This document shows positions 7,401-13,125 of a stretch of DNA of 39,628 nt, piece by piece. The stretch lies in NCBI GenBank assembly GCA_003451595.1, contig DMDA01000082.1, positions 19,757 through 59,384 on the forward strand. The letters are read 5' to 3'. The stretch comes from Chloroflexota bacterium. Its GTDB lineage: Bacteria; Chloroflexota; Anaerolineae; Caldilineales; Caldilineaceae. How positions within the stretch are numbered: position 1 is the first letter of the stretch; each line of letters begins with the position of its first letter. Both the position numbers and the translations under genes were made by a program. The notes below the pieces were generated by a model. The model was not told the origin of the DNA and searched no databases. It worked only from the letters and a program-made list of their open reading frames with translations.

Positions 7401-7777
7401 CCAACCCAATGCACAGCAGGCAGCGCTTGAATCTGCGCCGCCTGTTCGGGCGTCATGCGCACCTTGAAGGCAAAATCAGGAAGATACTCCAGCACCTGCG
7501 CGCCGACAGCGGTTAGTTGAGCGGGCCAACCTTGCTGCACCGCGCCCTTGAACTGAACAATGTAATAGCCCACCTGCCCCGGCGCGTACCCGGCGATCGT
7601 CAACCCCTCCATCCCTGGCAACGTCTCCTGGATGCCGGGGGTGATCGTGCCAGCGCGCAGTTTGATGGCAGGCGTTGCAACTTGCGCGGTTGGCACAGCA
7701 TAGCCAACGCTCTGCCCCGACACCAAAAACGAAACAAATAGCAAGATAACCGCCACGATTCTCAATCTCTTGTGCAT
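4436..7777 (-). CDS. Exported subtilisin-like serine protease (S8, KP-43 type) with C-terminal repeat domain
   Basis: A 1113-residue secreted protease. ATG 7777 is chosen because AGGAGG lies just before it and it opens a clear signal peptide (KRLR, then a hydrophobic core, cut near residue 27); a longer in-frame start at 7912 lacks both. A propeptide-like region (about 65-140) leads into the catalytic domain with D238 (VADTG), H287 (GHGTH), oxyanion N400 (SAGN) and S562 (GTSMSNP). A beta-sandwich with VNDLDLTVTSPTG (about 640-760) is typical of KP-43-like subtilases. A Thr/Pro-rich linker (about 762-806) joins four repeats of about 66 residues centred on YFDGSDVGL. The chain ends in LYLPVVTNR, nearly the same as the end of the giant exported protein at 25448-30238. 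Role: extracellular protein breakdown, probably surface-attached. It has its own promoter (7948-7976). Confidence 0.92.
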   Translation of the reverse strand: MHKRLRIVAVILLFVSFLVSGQSVGYAVPTAQVATPAIKLRAGTITPGIQETLPGMEGLTIAGYAPGQVGYYIVQFKGAVQQGWPAQLTAVGAQVLEYLPDFAFKVRMTPEQAAQIQALPAVHWVGLFQPAYKLAPDLAMSAQQLYRVRIENGADAQAAAQAVAATGAQLLAQDGNALTIAATSVQLGAVARVLDVAWIDNFVLYEKHNETGAGVIVGTNVANALGYDGSTQIAAVADTGLGGGTAATAHVDVPAARIVNIYNWPGAAGGCFQTITDDGAIDVDSGHGTHVALSVVGDGGPNGIGKGGAPAARLVFQATENYVTVSNICRILYGYTNGYYLTGLPSDLNQLYQQAYNAGARIHSNSWGSSQAGVYTANSAQSDQFVWNNRDMVITFSAGNAGADANVDGVVDNDSIGSPATAKNVITVGASENARTDNFPCDASLTYTSSDAYQSGQTCASMGGVNYLGTAGQRWGFTAAPLNNDLTAGNAEQMAPFSSRGPTDDGRIKPDIVAPGAWILSGYSDLYQQGYDASANPRTGTFQSDGWGLPLTNGYKYFGGTSMSNPIAAGGATLVRDFYQKAYGLNASAALVKATLINTAVDLLDENNDGVNDNDFPIPNVHEGWGRINLAAATDGTQQYVDNATGLITGGSAVYQYNINAAGPFKVTLVWSDYPSTETAAVNLVNDLDLTVTSPTGVVYRGNVFAGGWSQSGGVPDRVNNVENVYVQAGGVGVWTVQVSGFNVPNGPQPFALVVNGEFGAAPPPTNTATPTNTPPPTQTPTPVNTPTSTPTSTPTSTPTNTPTPGAANAIYVSSTTDGNVGFAFSDEDILRFDPNTNSWTLYFDGSDVGLGANSSQDVDAFDLLDDGSILLSIAGDTSIPNVGSIDDADIVRFTPTSLGQNTAGAFSWYFDGSDVGLTTTDEDIDAFDVLEDGRIVISTLGNVSVTGASGVDEDLLVFTPTSLGATTSGTWAVYFDGSDVGLATSSSEDVNGVWVDGATGQVYLSALGAFAVTGVSGDGADIFVCTPGSLGATTSCTFTLFWDGSVNSFAGEVTDGVALTAASYGASVASLNAGLPQDDPTAGATFDDYDDMADQDVEAVTPQLYLPVVTNR
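4439..4465 (-). other. C-terminal tail LYLPVVTNR of the protease
   Basis: The last nine codons read LYLPVVTNR. The giant exported protein ends LYLPVVTR (30212-30235). The two proteins share no other domain, so the tail looks like a common sorting or anchoring tag; that function is inferred. Confidence 0.6.
4600..5310 (-). repeat. Four tandem coding repeats (about 66 residues each) in the protease C-terminus
   Basis: Three exact copies of YFDGSDVGL (near 5250, 5050 and 4850) and a fourth degenerate copy (LFWDGS, near 4645) are spaced about 200 bp apart. Each is preceded by an ILRF/VRFTPTSLG-like strand and followed by DVDAFDVL.DG.I. The regular acidic beta pattern suggests a small beta-propeller or Ca2+-binding beta repeat; no function is known to me. 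Confidence 0.8.
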
Positions 7778-7947
7778 GATAGCTCCTCCTGGCCTAAAAA
7801 ATTGACTCTTCGCAGGGGGCAATTCCTGTGCTTGCACGCCGTGCGGGACAAAGCAGTAGAATGGGTTTATCTGAGCAAAACTGAAGAGTAGAGATAAGAG
7901 CGCGCGCAGCACAACAATGAACGTCTCGCTGGCGTGATTAACGCAGC

Positions 7948-7976
7948 AGTATAAAAGGCATCTGCTGCCGCGTCAA
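7948..7976 (-). promoter_or_regulatory. Promoter of the subtilase gene, with overlapping inverted repeat
   Basis: On the minus strand TTGACG (7976-7971), 17 bp, TATACT (7953-7948) is a near-consensus sigma-70 promoter about 165 nt upstream of the start codon. An inverted repeat GCAGCAG/CTGCTGC (7943-7949 and 7962-7968) covers the -10 box and spacer and could be a repressor site. Confidence 0.7.
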
Positions 7977-7977
7977 A

Positions 7978-8165
7978 ACGGTGAAATGAACCACCTGATC
8001 GGCGCCCACGCTGTACACAGACCACCCGGAAGATCGTGAACTTCGAAGATGTGTGTCTGAGCGCCGTGCATCTGAGCACTGCAGCTAGCCGCCAGCCTAG
8101 TCACGCCAGCGCCGATGAGTGCAATTGTCTTGGATGCTGCCATGTCTCAGCGACTCCGGAGTGCA
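7978..8165. other. Intergenic stretch upstream of the protease promoter
   Basis: This is part of the 726-bp gap 7778-8503. No convincing ORF was found on either strand; the short open frames lack ribosome sites and protein-like composition. It separates the protease promoter from the terminated RNA structure at 8166-8252. Confidence 0.45.
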
Positions 8166-8209
8166 GAAAGAAAAAGAGCATCCGGCAAGTGGTTGCGCGC
8201 CGGATGCTC
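8166..8209 (-). terminator. Rho-independent terminator on the minus strand
   Basis: A perfect 11-bp stem (GAGCATCCGGC/GCCGGATGCTC) with a 12-nt loop is followed, on the minus strand, by TTTTTCTTTC. It lies about 300 bp after the PfkB stop codon and ends either that operon or a separate small RNA. Confidence 0.75.
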
Positions 8210-8216
8210 GAAGTGG

Positions 8217-8252
8217 TTCTTCCTGCCTGTCACAACAGGCAGCGTGGAAGAA
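8217..8252 (-). ncRNA. Candidate structured RNA or 3' UTR hairpin just before the terminator
   Basis: Two stacked stems, TTCTTCC/GGAAGAA (7 bp) and TGCCTGT/ACAGGCA (7 bp), are separated by a 4-nt bulge and closed by CACA. Read on the minus strand it comes right before the terminator at 8166-8209, as in many small RNAs. No known RNA family is recognised and no promoter is certain, so it may only be the long 3' end of the kinase mRNA. Confidence 0.35.
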
Positions 8253-8503
8253 AGGGGGTTCTGATGGTGACCGGGCCAGTGCGCTGCGGAGTCCAGCGAA
8301 GGCAACCAATTCTTATACTGCCGGCTCATCAGACTGCTGCAATGTCACTTGTGGCGTTTTTTTGGCACACAGTCCACTGCAGTACGAATTGTAAGTAAGT
8401 TTACCAGATCAACGCTGCATATGCAACTTGTTGTTGTCCTGCAAATGTCACTTTTTTCGGGACACGCGTCCCTACCCACCAAAGTAGATGCGTAAGAGAT
8501 GGC
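8253..8503. other. Intergenic stretch after the PfkB gene
   Basis: It holds a short GC-rich palindrome GGGACACGCGTCCC (8459-8472) and two near-identical boxes, CTGCAATGTCACTT near 8337 and CTGCAAATGTCACTT near 8441, about 105 bp apart. These could be paired protein-binding sites. No coding signal was seen. Confidence 0.35.
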
Positions 8504-9448
8504 TCAGGCCGTTGCGTCGTGCACGATCAAGCGCACGTCAGACAACAAAAGCTCGACATCAGCCAGCCGCACTTCGGCCGTCGCTTCCGTGCCGACTGAC
8601 GCAGCGCTCACTGCGGCAGCCCAGCGCAACGTCTCTGACCAATTATTGCCCTGTGCGCGACGCCACACCAGCGCCGCCGAAGCGGCGTCGCCGGCGCCAG
8701 CGGCATTGACCGCACGCTGCACCGGCGCCTGCGCCTGCACAACCTCCTTCGGGGTGACAACCAGGATGCCGTCGCGCCCACAGGTGAGGACAAGCGCCGG
8801 CAGCGCATATTCCTGACGCACCTGCCGCGCCGCAACAGCCAGGGCAGCCAGGTCGCCGCTGGATAGCCCAAAGGTGTCAACAAATTCGTCTTGATTTAGC
8901 TTGACGACATCGGGGCGGGCGCCCAAAGCAGCGAGCAGTGGCGCGCCCGTTGCGTCGATCAATACCGGCTTGCCAGCGGCATGCGCCAGCGTCACGGCAG
9001 TGTGGTAAAAGGTGACAGGCATCCCCGGCGGCAATGATCCGGCTGCCACCACCCAGGTCGCCGCCGGCAGGTGCGCCTGAAAACGCGTCAGCAGCGTCTC
9101 CAGCCCAGCCGCAGAGACCGGCAGGGCGCCGATCATGACATGACTGTGGCGGGCGCGCGCCGTCTCTACGATCACATTGGCCAGACGCGTTTCACCCGGC
9201 AGCCAGATCGGGTCGCAGTCAATGCCATACCGGTGCAGCACCTCGACCAGCAGCTGGCCGTAATAGCCCGCCACAAAGCCGATCGCAGTCGTCGGCTGCC
9301 CTAAGCCGCGTAGCGCCACCGAGACATCAAACCCTTTGCCACCCGCGCATTCGATGAAACGCGGCGCCCGCATCGTCGTGCCGGGCACAAACTCCTCGAT
9401 GAAGATGACGCGATCCAGCGCAGCGTTGGCGGTGAGGGTCAGGAACAT
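8504..9448 (-). CDS. PfkB-family sugar kinase (1-phosphofructokinase/tagatose-kinase-like)
   Basis: A 314-residue ribokinase-superfamily kinase of the FruK/LacC branch, which phosphorylates ketoses or ketose phosphates with ATP. It shows TANAALDRVIFIEEF at the N-terminus, the GGKGFDVSVALRGLG substrate/glycine motif near residue 37, and the anion hole with catalytic Asp in NAAGAGDAASAAL (about residue 250), a variant of the more usual GAGDSFVAG. The gene starts 4 bp after the aldolase stop, with a GGAG ribosome site inside the end of the aldolase gene, so the two are one operon. The logical pathway is ketose to ketose-1-phosphate, then cleavage by the aldolase to dihydroxyacetone phosphate and an aldehyde. 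The actual sugar (fructose, tagatose, fuculose, rhamnulose or another) cannot be told from sequence. Confidence 0.88.
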   Translation of the reverse strand: MFLTLTANAALDRVIFIEEFVPGTTMRAPRFIECAGGKGFDVSVALRGLGQPTTAIGFVAGYYGQLLVEVLHRYGIDCDPIWLPGETRLANVIVETARARHSHVMIGALPVSAAGLETLLTRFQAHLPAATWVVAAGSLPPGMPVTFYHTAVTLAHAAGKPVLIDATGAPLLAALGARPDVVKLNQDEFVDTFGLSSGDLAALAVAARQVRQEYALPALVLTCGRDGILVVTPKEVVQAQAPVQRAVNAAGAGDAASAALVWRRAQGNNWSETLRWAAAVSAASVGTEATAEVRLADVELLLSDVRLIVHDATA

Positions 9449-9452
9449 GGCA

Positions 9453-10076
9453 TTACTCCACGTTGTAGGGGATCGGCGCCGGCGGGAACATCCCCTGGCT
9501 GAGGATGCACCATGCGTTCCAGTCGATGCGCTCCAATGCGTCGATGGCCGCCCACAGGTCTAGCCCGGCGACAATGATGCCATGCTTGGGGAGCAGCACC
9601 GCCGCCGCTTGCTTGCGGATGCTGGCCTCACGCCCACGTAGGCCGTCGACGACGTGCTGCGCCAGGTCGGCGCTGTGCGCCGGGGCAAAGGGCACAACGG
9701 GCGTCACGCCGAACTTCTGCGTAGCTTCTATCACCGGCTCGATAGCACGCCCGGCGACGCAAAAGGGCAGCACGTGAAAAGGATGCGCGTGAATCACGGC
9801 GCCTACATCAGGGAATTCGCGATAGATGGCGAGATGCGCTTTGCCTTCGCGCGAAAAACGCGGCTGCCGGAGGAGCTCCTCGCCGGTCAACGCGCCACAC
9901 AGGATGTCCTCGGTGGACAGTTGCCAGTGCTGTTTGCTGCCAGCGTAGCGCGGCGTGATGTAAATGGCATCACCGGCGCGCGCACTGATATTGCCGCCTG
10001 CCATGTCGGTCAACCGCCGCTCGAACATGCGGCGAGCGACGTAGACGATTTGTTCAGGAATTGGCCTGTCGTACAT
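9453..10076 (-). CDS. Class II aldolase/adducin family protein (fuculose-phosphate aldolase-like)
   Basis: A 207-residue zinc aldolase of the FucA/AraD superfamily. The phosphate-binding GGNISAR motif (about residues 27-33), the catalytic Glu in SREGKAHLAIY (about 75), the zinc pair in HAHPFH (about 96-101) and the third zinc histidine in PKHGIIVAG (about 163) are all present, so it should be active. Family members split L-fuculose-1-phosphate, rhamnulose-1-phosphate or related ketose phosphates, or epimerise ribulose-5-phosphate. With the PfkB kinase directly downstream, a ketose-1-phosphate aldolase role is most likely. It is the first gene of the operon; its promoter at 10118-10146 gives a leader of about 35 nt. 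The ribosome site is weak. Confidence 0.88.
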   Translation of the reverse strand: MYDRPIPEQIVYVARRMFERRLTDMAGGNISARAGDAIYITPRYAGSKQHWQLSTEDILCGALTGEELLRQPRFSREGKAHLAIYREFPDVGAVIHAHPFHVLPFCVAGRAIEPVIEATQKFGVTPVVPFAPAHSADLAQHVVDGLRGREASIRKQAAAVLLPKHGIIVAGLDLWAAIDALERIDWNAWCILSQGMFPPAPIPYNVE

Positions 10077-10403
10077 AAGTGGAAATCCGTTTCGATAATC
10101 AAGATCGCAGTGTTGTCATAGTACGACTTCCGCTGCGTGTGGTCAACTTCGTATGTAAGGGCAGTTTTGCTACAATGATGTCACTGTCACCACTGGCGGC
10201 GGTGACAACTTGAACGATCTGGTTGATGAGGATGAACAAAATAACCTTGCAATCGATGTGGGCGCCGCTCTGAGCCGCACGTTCTCATCGGACAGGAAAA
10301 TGCGGTTGCGAACCGCATCAACGAGAGAATCTACGATTACCGAATCAATTTGTTAATCTCCATGAACCAGATAGCGCCCAAACCAACCAGCAAGGAGTTC
10401 TGC
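10077..10403. other. Divergent regulatory region between aldolase operon and methyltransferase gene
   Basis: Besides the minus-strand promoter listed separately, it contains TACAAT at 10171-10176 as a possible -10 box for the plus-strand gene, a hairpin TGTCACC/GGTGACA (10185-10207), and a perfect hairpin ATGCGGTT/AACCGCAT (10300-10318) about 85 nt before the methyltransferase start. The plus-strand leader would be over 200 nt. I could not match it to a cobalamin, SAM or folate riboswitch consensus. Confidence 0.45.
10118..10146 (-). promoter_or_regulatory. Promoter of the aldolase-kinase operon
   Basis: On the minus strand TTGACC (10146-10141), exactly 17 bp, TACTAT (10123-10118): a good sigma-70 match 42 bp before the aldolase start codon. 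Confidence 0.7.
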
Positions 10404-11303
10404 ATGGAAACGATTGTCAGTTCTCGAACAAAGGAAGTGCGCATCGGTCCCGATCTGCCGTTTGTGATTATCGGCGAGCGCATCAACCCAACCGGACGGA
10501 AGAAGTTGGCAGCAGAGATGGCAGCGGGCGATTTCTCGCGCGTCATCAGCGATGCCCATGCTCAGGTCGCAGCAGGTGCACACATGCTCGATGTCAATGC
10601 TGGCATCCCGCTCGCCGATGAGCCGGCGATTCTGGCTGAAGCAATCAAACTCGTCCAATCGATCACGGATGTACCACTCTCGATCGATTCATCGATTGTG
10701 AAGGCGTTGGAGAGCGGGCTGGCAGTCTATCAGGGCAAGGCGCTGGTCAATTCCGTGACCGGTGAAGAGGAGCGCCTGGAGGCAGTGCTGCCGCTCATCA
10801 AAAAGTACGGGGCAGCAGTGATCGGCATCTCCAATGATGAAACCGGCATTTCAGAAAATCCAGAAGTGCGATTGGCGGTGGCGAAGAAAATCATTGAGCG
10901 CGCGATGGATCACGGCATCCCCCGCGAGGATGTGCTGATCGACCCGCTGGTGATGCCGATCGGCGCCATGCGCTACGCCGGGCGCCAGGTCTTCGAGATC
11001 GTGCGCCGCTGCCGTGATGAATTGAAGGTCAACACCTGTTGTGGCGCCAGCAATGTCTCCTTTGGTTTGCCCAATCGCGGCCCGCTCAACGGCACGTTCC
11101 TGGCGATGGCAATTGGCGCCGGGCTGACATCGGCAATCACCAACCCCATCGAGGAGCACATCAAGACCGCCATCATGGCAGCGGATGTGATGACCGGCAA
11201 CGACGAGAACTGCTTGAACTGGATCATGGCAAACCGCGAGCCAAAGCCAGAAGGTGAAGCGGCCGGTGGCGGTCGGCGTGAGCGAAGAATGCGAAGGGGG
11301 TAA
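10404..11303 (+). CDS. Pterin-binding methyltransferase (methyltetrahydrofolate:corrinoid type)
   Basis: A 299-residue TIM-barrel protein of the dihydropteroate synthase-like fold used by the pterin domain of MetH, AcsE and the MtgA/MtvA-type enzymes that move methyl groups between tetrahydrofolate and a corrinoid protein. Visible motifs: IIGERINPTGRKKL (22-35), MLDVNAGIP (61-69), PLSIDSS (91-97), NSVTGEEERL (116-125) and DPLVMPIG. There is no cobalamin-binding domain in the same chain and no corrinoid protein nearby. The start at 10404 is chosen for AAGGAG at 10392-10397; an upstream ATG lacks a ribosome site. The C-terminus ends in an odd basic Gly/Arg tail (GGGRRERRMRRG) that is not family-like. 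DUF1638 follows 72 bp downstream. Confidence 0.85.
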   Translation: METIVSSRTKEVRIGPDLPFVIIGERINPTGRKKLAAEMAAGDFSRVISDAHAQVAAGAHMLDVNAGIPLADEPAILAEAIKLVQSITDVPLSIDSSIVKALESGLAVYQGKALVNSVTGEEERLEAVLPLIKKYGAAVIGISNDETGISENPEVRLAVAKKIIERAMDHGIPREDVLIDPLVMPIGAMRYAGRQVFEIVRRCRDELKVNTCCGASNVSFGLPNRGPLNGTFLAMAIGAGLTSAITNPIEEHIKTAIMAADVMTGNDENCLNWIMANREPKPEGEAAGGGRRERRMRRG

Positions 11304-11314
11304 AGAGAGAATCA

Positions 11315-11374
11315 GAGATTGGAAATTGGTTGTCGCCACCGATGAACTCTCCAAATCTCCTAATCTCCAATCTC
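11315..11374. repeat. Inverted repeat of the GAGATTGGA type between methyltransferase and DUF1638
   Basis: GAGATTGGA (11315-11323) is the complement of TCCAATCTC (11366-11374), which ends just before the DUF1638 start codon. A stem here would hide that start, so it might control translation. The sequence style resembles the GATTG-rich repeats at 13028-13071 and around 31370. Confidence 0.5.
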
Positions 11375-11375
11375 A

Positions 11376-11960
11376 ATGGCTACCTGTCTCATCATCTGCG
11401 GTGCGTTGGCGCGCGAGGTGCTGGCGCTTAAGGCACGACATGGCTGGACGGTGGATGTGGTCGCCGTGCCGGCCACCTTCCATATGATCCCAGCGCGCAT
11501 CGCGCCGGCCGTTGAGAAGCGCATCGTTGAACTGCGCGACCGTTATGACAGGCTATTGGTTGTCTACGGCGACTGTGGCACCGGCGGCGCACTCGATGCC
11601 ATGCTCGACCGACTGGGAGTGGAACGCATCGCCGGCCCCCATTGCTATGAGTGGTACGGGGGCGCTCTCTTCCAACAGTTGCTGGACGAGGAGCCGGGCA
11701 CCTACTTTGTGACCGACTTCATGGTGCGCCAGTTCCACACCCTCATTCTGAAAAGCATGGGGCTGGATCGCTATCCGCAACTTCGGGGGGACTATTTCGG
11801 CGCCTACAAACGCCTGGTCTATCTAGTGCAGAAGCCTGATCCAACGTTGCTGGAACAAGCCAAGGCGGCGGCGACCTATCTCGGCCTGCCTCTGGAAATC
11901 CGCGCCACCGGTTACAACTACCTGGAGGCGCGGCTGTTGGAACTCCTGCAACGGGAGTAG
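11376..11960 (+). CDS. DUF1638 family protein, likely partner in corrinoid/methyl metabolism
   Basis: A 194-residue protein recognised as DUF1638: it opens with LIICGALAREVLAL, has VVYGDCGTGGALDAML and an aromatic GPHCYEWYGG stretch, and has conserved YFVTDFMVRQF and TGYNYLEARLLELL. The function of the family is unknown to me. In methanogens and other anaerobes it is often found near corrinoid-dependent methyltransferase genes, and here it directly follows the pterin methyltransferase, which supports a link. Conserved cysteines (about residues 9, 67 and 91) could bind metal or a cofactor. No Shine-Dalgarno sequence precedes the ATG; translation may depend on the upstream gene or on the inverted repeat just before it. 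Confidence 0.8.
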   Translation: MATCLIICGALAREVLALKARHGWTVDVVAVPATFHMIPARIAPAVEKRIVELRDRYDRLLVVYGDCGTGGALDAMLDRLGVERIAGPHCYEWYGGALFQQLLDEEPGTYFVTDFMVRQFHTLILKSMGLDRYPQLRGDYFGAYKRLVYLVQKPDPTLLEQAKAAATYLGLPLEIRATGYNYLEARLLELLQRE

Positions 11961-11988
11961 TGCGAGTCAATGTGCCCAGGAGCGATGC

Positions 11989-13026
11989 GTGTCACCCAAA
12001 CGCAGCCACGATTACCAGGAATACGCCGAACGCTTCGAGCAACCCCCTGAGGCGCGGCGCAATAAGAAAGCCAAGCCCAAGCCTGCCTCCGCGCATTTGG
12101 TGCAGGGCGTTGTGATCCGCGCGCGCGGCCATCATTACGATGTCGAGACCACAGCCGCCAGCGAAGTGGATGGCGTCGGGCGTGAACGCGTCTGCGAAGT
12201 GCGTGGGCGCCTGCTGCTGGAGCGAGGACGCGACACGCTAGTCGCCGTCGGGGATCGCGTGTGGGTGCTCCCGGAGGGTGATCGGAAGGGGTTGATCGAA
12301 CGCGTTGAGCCGCGGGGGCGCGTCCTCAGCCGCCAGCACCCTGGCGAGGCGCACCCAGCGGAGGATGTCATCCTTGCCAACCCGGATCAGGCATTGGTGG
12401 TCTTTGCCGCTGCCAGACCAGAACCGCACCTACGGATGCTCGACCGTTTTCTGGTCATCGCCGAGGCCAACGAGCTGCCTGCGATCATCTGCGTCAACAA
12501 AATCGAATTGACGGGCGAAGAAGCCGCACGCGCACGCTTCGGCCTGTACGAACGCATCGGCTATGCGGTGCTCTACACCAGCGCCAAAATGCACACCGGC
12601 ATCGACGCGTTGCGCGAGCTACTGACCGATCGCATCACTGTTGTGACCGGCCCAAGCGGCGTAGGCAAGAGCAGCCTGATCAACGCTGTGCACCCGGCGC
12701 TGCATTTGCGCGAGGGCGATCTACGCGACTTTATGGATAAGGGGCGTCACACCACGCGCGCGGCCCAGCTCTATCGCCTGCCCTTTGGCGCCGCTTCCTA
12801 TGTGGCTGACACGCCGGGCATCCGCGAGCTGGGGCTGTACGAGATCGACGCCGCCAATCTGTCTTTTTACTTTCGCGAAATGACGGCTTATCTACATGAC
12901 TGTCGCTATCCCGGCTGCACCCACGACCATGAACCGGAGTGCGCCGTGCGCGCGGCGGTCGCACGTGGCGAGATCGCCGAAGCGCGGTATGATAGCTATT
13001 TGCGCCTGTTGCGCGGGGAAGAATAG
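11989..13026 (+). CDS. rsgA: Small ribosomal subunit biogenesis GTPase RsgA
   Basis: A 345-residue circularly permuted GTPase that checks late 30S subunit maturation. An N-terminal OB-fold (about residues 35-110) precedes motifs in the order G4-G1-G3 typical of the family: CVNKIEL (about 167-173), GPSGVGKSSLIN (about 221-232) and DTPGIRELG (about 270-278). The C-terminal zinc knuckle shows CRYPGC, HDH and C (about 305-318). The first 30 residues are a charged Lys/Arg/Pro-rich extension. The GTG start at 11989 is supported by AGGAG at 11978-11982. It begins 28 bp after DUF1638, so it may be in the same transcript, though functionally unrelated. Confidence 0.95.
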   Translation: MSPKRSHDYQEYAERFEQPPEARRNKKAKPKPASAHLVQGVVIRARGHHYDVETTAASEVDGVGRERVCEVRGRLLLERGRDTLVAVGDRVWVLPEGDRKGLIERVEPRGRVLSRQHPGEAHPAEDVILANPDQALVVFAAARPEPHLRMLDRFLVIAEANELPAIICVNKIELTGEEAARARFGLYERIGYAVLYTSAKMHTGIDALRELLTDRITVVTGPSGVGKSSLINAVHPALHLREGDLRDFMDKGRHTTRAAQLYRLPFGAASYVADTPGIRELGLYEIDAANLSFYFREMTAYLHDCRYPGCTHDHEPECAVRAAVARGEIAEARYDSYLRLLRGEE

Positions 13027-13027
13027 A

Positions 13028-13071
13028 GATTGAGCGATTGGGGGATTGAGCGATTGGGGGATTGAGCGATT
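13028..13071. repeat. Short tandem repeat, unit GATTGAGCGATTGGGG
   Basis: Two exact 16-bp units (13028-13043 and 13044-13059) and a partial third copy fill the gap between rsgA and the helicase gene. It looks like slippage-prone spacer DNA. Confidence 0.9.
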
Positions 13072-13125
13072 TTGTTTGCAGTGACGACCAATCGCTTCAT
13101 CCCTGAATCTCTCCAGAAGCACACT

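Noticed and set aside
7778..7912. N-terminal extension of the subtilase from an upstream ATG
   Set aside because: It would bury the signal peptide 45 residues inside, while the ATG at 7777 has an AGGAGG ribosome site and a proper signal sequence.
10200..10403. Cobalamin or SAM riboswitch in front of the methyltransferase gene
   Set aside because: Hairpins exist, but I could not find the conserved boxes of these riboswitch classes.
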